Positions 54,022 through 62,832 of a DNA stretch of 64,000 nucleotides are shown here, one piece after another. The notes under the pieces were generated by a model. That model was not told the DNA's origin and did no database searches. It saw only the letters and a list, made by a program, of their open reading frames with translations. Origin of the DNA: Sutcliffiella horikoshii (lineage in GTDB: Bacteria > Bacillota > Bacilli > Bacillales > Bacillaceae_I); NCBI RefSeq assembly GCF_020524325.1, contig NZ_JAIVKY010000002.1, positions 124,001-188,000 of the forward strand, read 5' to 3'. The translations under genes were made by a program, and so were the position numbers. Each line of letters starts with the position of its first letter. Position 1 is the stretch's first letter.

Positions 54022-56148
54022 CTATCTCTTTATTTGGTCTTTTACCTTCAGAAGTCTCAAACTATTTAACGTTACAAGTAGTGTTGCCCCCATATCGGCA
54101 AAGATCGCAATCCATAAGGTGAGCCAGCCTGGAATAACGAGCAGAAGCGCCAAAATCTTCAGCCCCAATGAAAAAGAAATATTCTGCTTAATGATGGTTA
54201 ATGCTTTTCGACTCAGCCTGATAGTGAACGGAAGCTTCCGCAGGTCATCTCCCATCAATGCCACATCCGCTGTTTCAAGTGCGGTATCAGTTCCCGCTCC
54301 TCCCATCGCAACTCCTACATTGGAAGCTGCAAGGGCAGGAGCATCGTTAATACCGTCCCCCACCATCATTATGCTATCGTGTTTCTCACGTAGTTCTTTA
54401 ATATACTGAAGTTTATCTTCCGGCAGCAGACTCGATTTTACATGGTCGATCTCCACCTCGTGCCCAATTGCTTCGGCAGTCCTATCGTTATCTCCTGTCA
54501 GCATGTATAAATGAGGAATACCTATTTCCTTCAACTTCTTCACGCTTAAAGCACTACTTCCTCTTATCTCATCCCGGATTCCAACAACACCAAGGATCTT
54601 GTCAGAAGTTCCGACTACTATCACTGTTTTTCCTGCATTTTGAAGTAAATGGATACTTTCAGAAAGCCCCTTTATTTCCGGATGCTTTTGACCCAAGAAC
54701 CAATTCGGACTTCCCGCTTGATAAAGAATACCATCAATAGAAGCCTTTATCCCTTTCCCGGCCACTGATTCAAAACCTTCCATACTATAACCTGTATCAA
54801 CTACTCCAACATCTTCAGCTTTCTTGAGAATTGCTGAAGCTAACGGATGAGTGGAACCACCCTCAAGTGTTGCGATGATTCTAAGCAACTCTTTCTCTGT
54901 TATGTGAAAAGCCTGAACATCTGTTACTTCTGGCACTCCTTGAGTTAAGGTTCCCGTCTTATCAAAAGCAATCGCTTTAATACGGCCCACTTCCTCAAGG
55001 AATACTCCACCCTTGATCAGGACGCCATTTCGTGCTGCGTTTCCTATTGCTGTTACAATGGCTATCGGAGTGGAAATGACAAGGGCACATGGACACCCTA
55101 CAACAAGAACCGCAAGGCCCTGATAAATCCATGTATTCCAATCCAATCCCATGAACAATGGAGGCACTATTGCCACAAAAAAGGCGATAACAATAATAAG
55201 CGGGGTATAATATTTCGCGAACTTATCTACAAACGCCTGGGAAGGTGCCCTTTCCGCTTGAGCCTCTTCCACTAGATGAATAATTTTAGAAATGGTGGTG
55301 TCCTCTACCAGCTTCGTGACTTCCACTTCCAATAATCCATCTTCATTGAAGGTTCCTGCAAATACTTCATCATTCACGCCTTTGGATACAGGAATACTCT
55401 CCCCTGTAATCGCAGCTTCACTGATGGATGCTCCGCCTTTCACAATGATGCCATCCATTGCGATTTTTTGACCAGGCTTTACAAGCATCCTGTCGCCAAT
55501 CTTAACATCCTTAACAGATATCAGTTTTTCAGTTCCTTCTATTAAAATAGTCGCCTGTTTAGGAGAGACATTCATTAGGGATCGAATAGAAGCTCGTGCC
55601 TTTTCCATCGAGTAAGATTCCAACGCCTCGCTAATTGCAAACAGAATGACGACAGTGGCACCCTCGCCCCACTCCCCAATAATCGCAGCACCGATGATTG
55701 CAATCGTCATGAGGGTTTTCATATCGAATTGAAGCCTGATTAGATTATTGATCCCAGTGAAGAACAGTCTGTATCCACCTATTACAATGGAAGCAGCGAA
55801 TAGAATAATAGTAGATAGGTGCTCTTCTCCTTGCTGAAAAAATGCCACCCAGCCTGCAACAAGAAAAAGGAATGAAAGAAGCACGGTTGCATGTTTTTGG
55901 TAAAAAGGAACAGCCGGCTCTTCTGGTAGTACCTCTTGTTCTGAAGAAACCTTTAACTTGTCAAACGCCCCAGCTTTTTCTATATCACTGATACTTGCAG
56001 ATCCACTTACTGAAATCTTAGATGCACCGAAGTTAACTCGTGCTTCCGTAACACCTTCTATCTTTTTTACATTATTCTCGAATTTTTGTGCGCAGTTTGC
56101 ACAAGTTAATCCTTGAATTCGGTAAGTTTGCTCTTCCTTATTTTTCAC
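54022..56148 (-). CDS. cadA: Cadmium/zinc-translocating P-type ATPase
   Basis: This P1B-type ATPase exports Cd, Zn or Pb from the cytoplasm. The 708-residue protein has one N-terminal heavy-metal domain ([14 protein letters not shown]), transmembrane [15 protein letters not shown] (CPC metal site), the phosphorylation motif [11 protein letters not shown], the HP motif [12 protein letters not shown] and [16 protein letters not shown]. It overlaps cadC by 11 bases and is part of the same transcript. Confidence 0.95.
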   Translation of the reverse strand: MKNKEEQTYRIQGLTCANCAQKFENNVKKIEGVTEARVNFGASKISVSGSASISDIEKAGAFDKLKVSSEQEVLPEEPAVPFYQKHATVLLSFLFLVAGWVAFFQQGEEHLSTIILFAASIVIGGYRLFFTGINNLIRLQFDMKTLMTIAIIGAAIIGEWGEGATVVILFAISEALESYSMEKARASIRSLMNVSPKQATILIEGTEKLISVKDVKIGDRMLVKPGQKIAMDGIIVKGGASISEAAITGESIPVSKGVNDEVFAGTFNEDGLLEVEVTKLVEDTTISKIIHLVEEAQAERAPSQAFVDKFAKYYTPLIIVIAFFVAIVPPLFMGLDWNTWIYQGLAVLVVGCPCALVISTPIAIVTAIGNAARNGVLIKGGVFLEEVGRIKAIAFDKTGTLTQGVPEVTDVQAFHITEKELLRIIATLEGGSTHPLASAILKKAEDVGVVDTGYSMEGFESVAGKGIKASIDGILYQAGSPNWFLGQKHPEIKGLSESIHLLQNAGKTVIVVGTSDKILGVVGIRDEIRGSSALSVKKLKEIGIPHLYMLTGDNDRTAEAIGHEVEIDHVKSSLLPEDKLQYIKELREKHDSIMMVGDGINDAPALAASNVGVAMGGAGTDTALETADVALMGDDLRKLPFTIRLSRKALTIIKQNISFSLGLKILALLLVIPGWLTLWIAIFADMGATLLVTLNSLRLLKVKDQIKR

Positions 56149-56533
56149 GTGTCTTCACCTCTTTTTGATGGGTAAAGGCAATATCAATTAATTGTCTGAC
56201 ATGATCATCATCCAATGAATAATAGACAAGCTTTCCTTCCTTCCTGTACTTTGCCAACCCGAAATCCCTTAACAGTCTTAAGTGATGGGAAGCCGTTGCG
56301 ACAGTGGATTCTGTAATTGTTGCAACATCATGCACACATAGCTCCTCTGCCAAATTCAGTGCCTGCGCTATTTTCAACCTTGTTGGATCAGACAGCGCTC
56401 GGTATATCTTTGCCACATCATTTGTCATCGTATCATCTATTTGTTGCTTCACATTTTTCACTTTTGTTTCATTTGCACATTCTTCCTGACACTGTTGCAC
56501 CGTCAAAACTTCCGAACTAGACTTGGTCGACAT
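56138..56533 (-). CDS. cadC: ArsR/SmtB-family metal-sensing repressor CadC
   Basis: The 131-residue winged-helix repressor should release its operator on binding Cd, Zn or Pb. It has an N-terminal cysteine pair ([10 protein letters not shown]), [14 protein letters not shown], the metal-site helix EELCVHDVA with Cys, and the recognition helix [17 protein letters not shown]. The second Cys of the CadC ELCVCD motif is His here, as in zinc sensors. ATG 56533 follows AAAGGGGAG. A matching operator lies in its leader. Confidence 0.92.
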   Translation of the reverse strand: MSTKSSSEVLTVQQCQEECANETKVKNVKQQIDDTMTNDVAKIYRALSDPTRLKIAQALNLAEELCVHDVATITESTVATASHHLRLLRDFGLAKYRKEGKLVYYSLDDDHVRQLIDIAFTHQKEVKTREK

Positions 56534-56548
56534 AATAGACTCCCCTTT

Positions 56549-56572
56549 ATATTCAAACATTCATTTGAATAT
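56549..56572. promoter_or_regulatory. CadC operator
   Basis: ATATTCAAAC/ATTTGAATAT flank a short centre, the 12-2-12 type palindrome of ArsR/SmtB regulators. It lies between the promoter and the cadC start. Confidence 0.8.
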
Positions 56573-56573
56573 T

Positions 56574-56603
56574 AGTATATGCCACCCCAGCTAAAATAGT
56601 CAA
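56574..56603 (-). promoter_or_regulatory. Promoter of cadCA
   Basis: Minus strand TTGACT (56603-56598), 18-base spacer, TATACT (56579-56574), with the operator starting 2 bases downstream. Confidence 0.75.
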
Positions 56604-56618
56604 TACATTCAATCCGGT

Positions 56619-57485
56619 TCAAATAAGATAAAATAAGAATCCTGAAATGGTGGACATACTTATGACAGAAATGACAAACGCTGCCACTAGTTTTTTCTTG
56701 AAAATGCTATTTAATAATGCGACTTCAGGCAGACTCGCTCCAGCTGAACTAATTAGCAATGCCATGACTGGCCCCAAAGCCATTCCTTTGGCTATCATCA
56801 TCTGAGATATGGGAATCATGGTAGAAAGCCTGATATACAGCGGAATTCCAATGATCGCGGCAATCGGTACAAGCCACCAGCTGTCTCCTCCTAAATATTG
56901 TGTAATGAAAGATGTGGGAACTGCGCCATGTATAATAGCTCCAATGGCTGCACCAATTAACAAAAATGGATAAACTGTCTTTATTAAGGTTAGCGTTTCT
57001 GCCAGAGATTGTTTAAGATTAAGTCCTTTAATCTCTGGTTGATAGTTCTTTAGCAATACTTTCTTTAATTGCTTCTCAAACCCCAATACTCCTAGAGACA
57101 AACCGATTACAATAGATAGAACAGTAGTGGTTAGTGTATATATTAAAGTTACTTTCCACCCAAGCAAAGCTGTCATAATGGTAAGGATGGTCGGATCTAA
57201 AACTGGTGATGCAAAAAGGAATACCATCACAATACCAAATGGCACTTTCTTTCTCAGCAGGGTGACAACCATCGGGATGGTGGAGCAAGAACAGAATGGG
57301 GTTATAAAAGCGAACAAGACAGCAAATAACGCACTTAGAAGCGTATTTCCCTTGTTTAACCACTTCTCCATTTTATGAAACGGAACAACAGACTGAATGA
57401 TGGAAACCAAAAAGGTAATGAGAACAAACAGGACCGTCAATTCCAAGGCGATATACATAAAACTTGCAATTACTTCTTTCCACAT
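56619..57485 (-). CDS. DUF318/ArsP-type permease
   Basis: The 288-residue protein has about eight membrane helices and the family motif FITPFCSCSTIPMVVTLL, with the CSCS cysteines in the membrane, plus FLFASPVLDPTI. Relatives include ArsP, an exporter of trivalent organoarsenicals, and other putative metalloid permeases. ATG 57485 follows AAAAAGGAG. A palindrome TTGCACTTTGCAA in its leader resembles one in front of the MarR gene upstream, suggesting shared control. Confidence 0.82.
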   Translation of the reverse strand: MWKEVIASFMYIALELTVLFVLITFLVSIIQSVVPFHKMEKWLNKGNTLLSALFAVLFAFITPFCSCSTIPMVVTLLRKKVPFGIVMVFLFASPVLDPTILTIMTALLGWKVTLIYTLTTTVLSIVIGLSLGVLGFEKQLKKVLLKNYQPEIKGLNLKQSLAETLTLIKTVYPFLLIGAAIGAIIHGAVPTSFITQYLGGDSWWLVPIAAIIGIPLYIRLSTMIPISQMMIAKGMALGPVMALLISSAGASLPEVALLNSIFKKKLVAAFVISVISMSTISGFLFYLI

Positions 57486-57505
57486 AAAGATCACTCCTTT
57501 TTTAT

Positions 57506-57518
57506 TTGCACTTTGCAA
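57506..57518. promoter_or_regulatory. Candidate MarR operator in the permease leader
   Basis: TTGCA-CTT-TGCAA, a perfect 5-base inverted repeat about 20 bases before the permease start, similar to the site at 58038-58050. Confidence 0.5.
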
Positions 57519-57531
57519 GTATTGATCCTAT

Positions 57532-57556
57532 AAAAAAGCAAGCTTTGAAACTTGCT
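57532..57556 (-). terminator. Terminator of the MarR gene
   Basis: Minus strand AGCAAG/CTTGCT stem followed by TTTTTT, overlapping the MarR stop codon. Confidence 0.6.
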
Positions 57557-58002
57557 CAATATAACGGCTTACAGCACATGCTACTCTTACTCATCGCTGC
57601 ATTCAATACTTTTAAAGACTCTACCACTTTAACTCTATCTACTTCATTTAAATTAGAAAAAACATTTGTTAAGTAATGATGCATTTGTTGATTGATTTCA
57701 TCTTCCAGTTTATCGCCTTTTTCAGTGAGGTATAAATGGTACATTCTTTTATCTTCATTGGATTGTCTTTTTTCCACCAATTCCATTTTTACCAGGGTTT
57801 GAATCTGCCTGCTGAATGTCGTGATATCCATGCCAATCGTTTCCGCCACTTGTTGCATGGAAGGCCCTTCTGTTCGGGCTAGTTCGTAAAGAATATGGCT
57901 TTGGACTTGAGATATTTCCTGTTCCTCAACTGAGCAGCAGTTTTTATTTAACATACCAAACCTTCGCATCGTAATCTGAAGAATCGCTCTAACGTCTTCC
58001 AT
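57556..58002 (-). CDS. MarR-family regulator with two Cys-Cys motifs
   Basis: The 148-residue protein has the MarR winged helix (PSMQQVAETIGMDITTFSRQ, wing KRQSNEDKRMYHLYLT). Unusually it has CC near the N-terminus (LNKNCCSVEEQ) and CC at the very end (KSSMCCKPLY). Such vicinal cysteines suggest sensing of As(III) or another thiophilic metal. ATG 58002 is chosen (AGGTG upstream). It precedes the permease gene and probably controls both itself and the permease. Confidence 0.85.
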   Translation of the reverse strand: MEDVRAILQITMRRFGMLNKNCCSVEEQEISQVQSHILYELARTEGPSMQQVAETIGMDITTFSRQIQTLVKMELVEKRQSNEDKRMYHLYLTEKGDKLEDEINQQMHHYLTNVFSNLNEVDRVKVVESLKVLNAAMSKSSMCCKPLY

Positions 58003-58022
58003 TGTTTTCACCTCTTTCTTTT

Positions 58023-58050
58023 ATTATACTTAAATACTTGCATTTTACAA
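58023..58050 (-). promoter_or_regulatory. MarR gene promoter with overlapping palindrome
   Basis: Minus strand TTGTAA (58050-58045), 16-base spacer, TATAAT (58028-58023). The near-palindrome TTGCATTTTACAA (58038-58050) covers the -35 and spacer. Confidence 0.6.
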
Positions 58051-58116
58051 CTATATTCCGGAAATAAATTTCCTTATCAGCGCCAAATATCTATAATTAA
58101 CGCTGACAGGAAACGG

Positions 58117-59160
58117 TTATTTTCCTTCCGGCAACAACAATATTTTCCCTAACTTCCCTTTCTCCTTAAAGTAAGTCTGGGCTTCTCTAGCTTTCTCTAA
58201 CGGAAATGTTTTATCAATGACAGGTTTTAATTTACCTTCTGCTATTGCCTGAAGCATATCTTTAAATTCTTCTCTTGTTCCCAAGACCGATCCATACATG
58301 GTGATATGTTTAAGATAAAGTGTTCTAAAGTCAAGATTTGTCTTCTGGCCACCCGCAGAGCCTGATATACAAAACTTCCCTCCATTTTTCAACACTTTAA
58401 GGGATGTAGAAAATAAAGCATCTCCCACTACATCTAATACCGAATCTATCGGGCCTTGATTTACTTTTAATATTTCTTCAGAAAGATTATCGGATTTGTA
58501 GGATAAAACATGAGTCGCACCTAATTCCTTCATTCTTTCCTCGCCATTCAGGTCCCCTACGATTGCAATAACCTTCGCGCCGAAAACTTTAGAGGCAATT
58601 TGTACATTTAAGGAGCCCACCCCACCATTAGCGCCTGTTACCATCACTGTTTCACCAGGTTGAATTTGAATCTGATTGACCATATGCCATGCAGTTAATC
58701 CGCTCACGGAAAAAACCGCACTTTCTGAATAACTTGGAAGCGGCATGTCATAACAAAGGTCAGCACGCCACACCACATATTCCGCATAACCACCATCGTA
58801 TTCCGAACCGATAAAGGACATATCTGCTGAAATATGTTCCTTACCTTCTTCTCCACTAGATGTAAAAGGAAATAAAACAACATCTCTTCCCATCATAGAT
58901 TCTTCCACCTGACTTCCGACTTTTACAATGGTTCCCGTTATGTCAGATCCAGGTGTACGTGGGAATTGTACTCCTTCTGGCTTCCACCCGGACTTAGAAT
59001 CGGTGCCGTAAGCCCCTTCTCTCATCCAGATTTCAGTATTATTAATCGCACAGGCTTTCACCTTTACTAGTACTTCATTTTCTTTTGGATCAGGTATTGG
59101 TATGTCTACTGTTTCCAACATTTCAACATCCCCATATCCGGTTACTTGGACCGCCTTCAT
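58117..59160 (-). CDS. Medium-chain (zinc-type/quinone) oxidoreductase
   Basis: The 347-residue protein belongs to the medium-chain dehydrogenase/reductase superfamily. It starts MKAVQVTGYGDVEMLETVDI and has NADPH-site VMVTGANGGVGSLNVQIAS and GLTAWHMV. The catalytic zinc Cys is not evident in the N-terminal part (KACAINNTEIWMREG), so quinone-reductase-like activity without zinc is likely. Its place inside the ars island hints at a detoxification or redox role. ATG 59160 follows AAAGGTG. Confidence 0.85.
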   Translation of the reverse strand: MKAVQVTGYGDVEMLETVDIPIPDPKENEVLVKVKACAINNTEIWMREGAYGTDSKSGWKPEGVQFPRTPGSDITGTIVKVGSQVEESMMGRDVVLFPFTSSGEEGKEHISADMSFIGSEYDGGYAEYVVWRADLCYDMPLPSYSESAVFSVSGLTAWHMVNQIQIQPGETVMVTGANGGVGSLNVQIASKVFGAKVIAIVGDLNGEERMKELGATHVLSYKSDNLSEEILKVNQGPIDSVLDVVGDALFSTSLKVLKNGGKFCISGSAGGQKTNLDFRTLYLKHITMYGSVLGTREEFKDMLQAIAEGKLKPVIDKTFPLEKAREAQTYFKEKGKLGKILLLPEGK

Positions 59161-59227
59161 ATAGACAACACCTTTCTCTCTTTCATTTATCGTCAATTAT
59201 AGTATAAACCTTTTTTGGCTATTTACG

Positions 59228-59260
59228 AAAAAAAGAGCAAGCTTAACTTTATGCTTACTC
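59228..59260 (-). terminator. Terminator of the HesB-like gene
   Basis: Minus strand GAGTAAGC/GCTTGCTC stem followed by TTTTTTT, 12 bases after the HesB-like stop. Confidence 0.85.
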
Positions 59261-59271
59261 TTCCAATTAAT

Positions 59272-59559
59272 TTAACAACAATCACTATCCTTCATTCCCA
59301 ACAATACTAACCCTTTCCCTTGTGGTGTTTCTTGAACATCCAATACAAGGTCGGTTGTCATGCTTTCGATTTTCGGATCGATTGCCACTATGATTGAATT
59401 TAATGTTTCTACTTTATCTTCTGTTTTTGCCTCATCCAGAGACAATCCTAATTGTGGGCTTCCTCAGCCCCAGCCTGCAAAGTAGACACGTATATTACTT
59501 GCCCCGTTTTCACGCAGGATATCCGTCAGTACGTCTCTTGCTTCGTTTGAAACCTTCAC
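59272..59559 (-). CDS. HesB/IscA-like protein with in-frame UGA, candidate selenoprotein
   Basis: From GTG 59559 (GGTG upstream) the frame reads MKVSNEARDVLTDILRENGA, then SNIRVYFAGWG, a TGA at 59466-59464, and continues GSPQLGLSLDEAKTEDKV to a TAA at 59274-59272, ending in DSDCC. That is 95 residues counting the UGA. In HesB-like proteins the corresponding site is AG-x-x-Cys-x-GPQLGL, so the UGA falls exactly on the conserved Cys. An A/U hairpin (ACAAU-UAGG-AUUGU) begins 8 bases after the UGA. A selenocysteine codon explains this best; a nonsense mutation or base error are alternatives. A good ribosome site and terminator frame the gene. Confidence 0.7.
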
Positions 59560-59607
59560 GGCCAGTCACCAGCCTTCTAATTATTTTTTCTAAAGGTCGT
59601 TTAACTC

Positions 59608-60036
59608 TTAATTTTTTTCGTACATGTTTTGAAGCACTACTTTTAATTCCGGCTTCATATTAATAACAGGACGGATGGAAGTTGCAAGCTTTTCCGCTTC
59701 TTCCACAGTACTAGCTTTCCCTATGTGAAGCAGGGTACCCATTGCAACCGTGCCTGTTCTGTTACGCCCACCGGAACAATGAAAATATACTTTCTTTCCT
59801 TCTTTTTGAGCTTGTACCACATACTTAATAGCTGCTTTCACTGATTCATCCTGTTTGGCCGTATCGTCCACGATTGGCATATGGATTCTAGGTAGATTAT
59901 CTTCTACATTAACGGTTTTGGCACGTAAGTCTATAATAACATCCAGACCTTCATTTGTATGTGCTTCTTTAACTTGATCTGCACCACCGATAAAAACATT
60001 CTCCATTAATTCTTGATAGCTCTTCTCGCTTGTCAT
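59608..60036 (-). CDS. Dual-specificity/tyrosine phosphatase-like protein
   Basis: The 142-residue protein has the cysteine-phosphatase loop HCSGGRNRTG (HCX5R) at about residue 86 and an upstream Asp in MPIVDDTAK that may act as general acid. It follows arsA by 12 bases and thus belongs to the same transcript. Its substrate is unknown; a CX5R loop can also bind or reduce arsenate, so a role in arsenic handling is possible but only inferred. AGGAG precedes ATG 60036. Confidence 0.85.
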   Translation of the reverse strand: MTSEKSYQELMENVFIGGADQVKEAHTNEGLDVIIDLRAKTVNVEDNLPRIHMPIVDDTAKQDESVKAAIKYVVQAQKEGKKVYFHCSGGRNRTGTVAMGTLLHIGKASTVEEAEKLATSIRPVINMKPELKVVLQNMYEKN

Positions 60037-60048
60037 AATTTCTCACTC

Positions 60049-61788
60049 CTATAAAAGGTTCTCTTTTTCCCACGGTAGAATAGCACACTTCACTTTCCTT
60101 GCTTTTACTCTTTCAATCCATGGTATTTCATGCTTTCCTCTTCCTGAGAGCAATTGATCTTTTGTGTCTGTAATCGCAAAGCTCTGATTGATGATCCACC
60201 AACGCGGGACAATAGAAGCACGCTCTAAATCAGCATGTAGCCTTTCTGCTTCAAGTACTGGTGTTGCTTCTGGGAGGGTCACAATGAGTACGGCTGTTTC
60301 TTTTGCATTACGAAGTCGAGGCAGCAGGTTTGCCACTTCTTTAGAAACTTCGCCCGTTGAACGCAGTAATTCTTTTTGATACGATTGGGCCGCGTCCAGG
60401 AGCAGCAAGGTATGCCCTGTAGGTGCAGTATCAATGATGACCACTTCTTCGTCTGCTCGTCCAACTATCTTAGCAAATTTCTGAAATACCGCTATCTCCT
60501 CTGTACATGGAGAATTAAGATCCTCCTCAAGGTATGCAAGTTGCTCCTCACTTAATCCATTTCCAGCTTGTTGAAGTACTTGCTTTTTATATGCTTCTAC
60601 TTCAGCTTTCGGATCCACTTTACTGACCTGTATATGTTCTTTTAAATTTTTGTCCTTTAAAACATATTCAAGATGGGCAGCTGGGTCGGTTGTAGTGAGA
60701 TGGACTTTCATGTCTTTCTCAGCAAGTGTCATAGCAAGCTTCGCAGCAAGGGTTGTTTTTCCGACTCCGCCCTTCCCCATTGTAAATATCACACGGAGAT
60801 TCTGGCTTATGATTTCCTCAGCTACTTGATCAAATTTTGCGAGTTCAGTTAGTATGCTAGGGTTTATATTACCTGCGTCAACTTGAACCGTTTCTCCATT
60901 TAACCAAGCTTTTAACGCACTAGTCCCTGTTAATGAGTATGAGATGTAAGGTAAATATGTCATCGGTATTTCTTTAAATGTATTAATGGCAACATCCATG
61001 GCTTTCTGCTGTTTATCAAAAAATGCCAAAGACACTTCATCATTGATAACTGGTTTTTCCAATAAACCATTTACAATAAGTTGCTGGTTGTGTAGCCCTA
61101 TTTCTCGCAACTCCTTAGATGCTCGAGCAGCTTCGAATATTGGTGATTCATCAGGACGAGTTACGAGAAACAATTGAGTCTGTGTAGGATCAGCCAATGC
61201 CATTACTGTCTGTTCATAGAGCTCCTTTTTTGCACCAAGCCCAGAAAGTGGCCCTAAACAGGAAGCACCATGCGTGCTTTCCTCAAGAAAGGTGTTCCAT
61301 GCAGAAGGTAAGGAGAGCAACCTAAGTGTATGGCCAGTTGGAGCTGTATCAAATACAATCACATCAAACTGACCGGTTATCTCTTCTTGTGTAAGCAATG
61401 TTGAAAATTGGTCAAAAGCTGCAATCTCAACCGAACATGCCCCTGATAACTGTTCCTCCATGGTAGCTAATACCGATTCAGGGAGTTTTCCTTTATAAGG
61501 ACCAATCACACTTTCCCTGTAATCTCTCGCGGCTTCCTCTGGATCAAGATTGCAGGCATATAGTCCCTCCACACTAGGAATTTCGGATATATCATTTGTC
61601 AGTTCCGTTTCAAACACATCCTGTAGGTTGGAAGCTGGATCGGTGCTGACTATCAATACCCTCTTCCCTTCTTCGGCAAGAGCGATAGAAGTGGCACATG
61701 CTGTGGACGTTTTACCAACCCCACCTTTACCAGTAAAAAATAGATATGGTGTTTGTATATTTGTTTTTGGTTGGAATGTTGGGAGCAT
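60049..61788 (-). CDS. arsA: Arsenical pump-driving ATPase ArsA
   Basis: ArsA is the cytoplasmic ATPase that energises ArsB for arsenite and antimonite export. The 579-residue protein is a tandem of two homologous halves, with deviant Walker A loops FFTGKGGVGKTSTACA (about residue 20) and TMGKGGVGKTTLAAK (about residue 340). The signature DTAPTGHTLRLL recurs in both halves. Cys residues in LSGACSVEI, ASCLGPL and NSPCTEEIA fit the metalloid site. GGAGGGTGG precedes ATG 61788, 12 bases after arsD. Confidence 0.96.
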   Translation of the reverse strand: MLPTFQPKTNIQTPYLFFTGKGGVGKTSTACATSIALAEEGKRVLIVSTDPASNLQDVFETELTNDISEIPSVEGLYACNLDPEEAARDYRESVIGPYKGKLPESVLATMEEQLSGACSVEIAAFDQFSTLLTQEEITGQFDVIVFDTAPTGHTLRLLSLPSAWNTFLEESTHGASCLGPLSGLGAKKELYEQTVMALADPTQTQLFLVTRPDESPIFEAARASKELREIGLHNQQLIVNGLLEKPVINDEVSLAFFDKQQKAMDVAINTFKEIPMTYLPYISYSLTGTSALKAWLNGETVQVDAGNINPSILTELAKFDQVAEEIISQNLRVIFTMGKGGVGKTTLAAKLAMTLAEKDMKVHLTTTDPAAHLEYVLKDKNLKEHIQVSKVDPKAEVEAYKKQVLQQAGNGLSEEQLAYLEEDLNSPCTEEIAVFQKFAKIVGRADEEVVIIDTAPTGHTLLLLDAAQSYQKELLRSTGEVSKEVANLLPRLRNAKETAVLIVTLPEATPVLEAERLHADLERASIVPRWWIINQSFAITDTKDQLLSGRGKHEIPWIERVKARKVKCAILPWEKENLL

Positions 61789-61800
61789 AAAGCCACCCTC

Positions 61801-62169
61801 CTAGTTGATTGAGTTTAGAGTAATGTTGAGTTTCTTTTTTGGTTTTTCCTGAACCATTTCCTCTACTTTCACACCGGTCCATTTAGCAAACTCCTCATTT
61901 GTAGGGTAATCCTCCATTTTGGCAACTTCACCATCTACTAGAATAACCGGAAGACATTCCGGTCCTTTTTCCATTAGCAATTCATTCACCTTTTGGTTCG
62001 TTACAAAAGGTTCTGGCTCTGAGCCTAAATTGTAACGGGAAATGTCGATCCCTTTTTGTTGCATGGAAAATATAGCACTTGCTACCCTTGTTAATTCCAG
62101 GTCAACACTAGGCCCACATACTCCAGTTGCACAGCACATTGCCGGGTCAAAAATTTCAATTTTAGCCAT
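61801..62169 (-). CDS. arsD: Arsenic metallochaperone/regulator ArsD
   Basis: ArsD hands arsenite to ArsA and weakly represses ars genes. The 122-residue protein has the functional cysteines Cys12, Cys13 and Cys18 (DPAMCCATGVCGPSVD). The C-terminal vicinal pairs seen in some ArsD are absent. It sits directly before arsA. Confidence 0.95.
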   Translation of the reverse strand: MAKIEIFDPAMCCATGVCGPSVDLELTRVASAIFSMQQKGIDISRYNLGSEPEPFVTNQKVNELLMEKGPECLPVILVDGEVAKMEDYPTNEEFAKWTGVKVEEMVQEKPKKKLNITLNSIN

Positions 62170-62194
62170 TTCTTATTTCCCCTTTCCGTTATAG

Positions 62195-62224
62195 AAAAAA
62201 TAGCCGAGATATTTCACTCGGCCA
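62195..62224 (-). terminator. Terminator between arsC and arsD
   Basis: Minus strand GCCGAG/CTCGGC stem with a short loop followed by TATTTTTTC; it may separate arsC from the arsDA unit or allow partial readthrough. Confidence 0.75.
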
Positions 62225-62230
62225 TTTTAA

Positions 62231-62650
62231 TTATTTTCCAGTCTCAGCAAACGTTTGGATACGGTCACCAATTTCGTCACGTACTCGTTGGAAGAACTTC
62301 CACTTCTCTTCTTCTGTTCCTTCCGCTTTCGCAGGATCATCAAATCCCCAGTGAACTCTCTCTTTGTTTGGTGGTGTTGCGGGGCACACATCTGCAGCAT
62401 GACCGCAAAGTGTTACGACTAGGTCAGCTTTTTTCAGGATTTCAGGATCAATTGTGTCAGAAGTTTGGTTGGTGATGTCTACGTCCACTTCGTTCATAGC
62501 TTTTACTGCGTTTGGGTTTACACCGTGTGCTTCGATACCTGCTGAGTATACGTCCCACTCGTCGCTTAAGTATTTTTTCCCCCAGCCCTCTGCCATCTGG
62601 CTGCGGCAAGAGTTACCTGTGCATAGGAAGTAGATTGTTTTTTTAGTCAT
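62231..62650 (-). CDS. arsC: Arsenate reductase, thioredoxin-coupled
   Basis: The enzyme reduces arsenate to arsenite so it can be pumped out. The 139-residue protein is of the low-molecular-weight phosphatase class: loop [14 protein letters not shown] with Cys10, Cys15 and Arg16, and the redox pair Cys82 and Cys89 in [11 protein letters not shown]. It is followed by a terminator and separated from arsB by a hairpin repeat. Confidence 0.97.
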   Translation of the reverse strand: MTKKTIYFLCTGNSCRSQMAEGWGKKYLSDEWDVYSAGIEAHGVNPNAVKAMNEVDVDITNQTSDTIDPEILKKADLVVTLCGHAADVCPATPPNKERVHWGFDDPAKAEGTEEEKWKFFQRVRDEIGDRIQTFAETGK

Positions 62651-62695
62651 GATGAAAAACTCCTTTATTTGTTTTTTGATATTTACTCCGACTCC

Positions 62696-62825
62696 TGTTA
62701 ATTTCCGTTCCAGGTATTCGCTTTCCGCGGGGCGGTGCTTGAGCCTCCTCGGCTTCGCCTGTGGGGTCTCAAGTCAACCGCTACCTCCCGCCGGATTCTC
62801 ATTCCCTTCACTACAATCAACAGGG
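62696..62825. repeat. GC-rich hairpin repeat (type-B arms) between arsB and arsC
   Basis: CCTGTTAATTTCCGTTCCAG at the left pairs with CTACAATCAACAGG at the right, and the core TTGAGCCTCCTCGGCTTCGC is conserved. Confidence 0.75.
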
Positions 62826-62832
62826 AAACTTC

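Noticed and set aside
59464-59466. Treating the HesB-like gene as a plain pseudogene
   Set aside because: Only one stop occurs, exactly at the conserved Cys position, with intact sequence, ribosome site, stop and terminator; decay would not be expected to pick that codon. Kept as an alternative, not as the main call.
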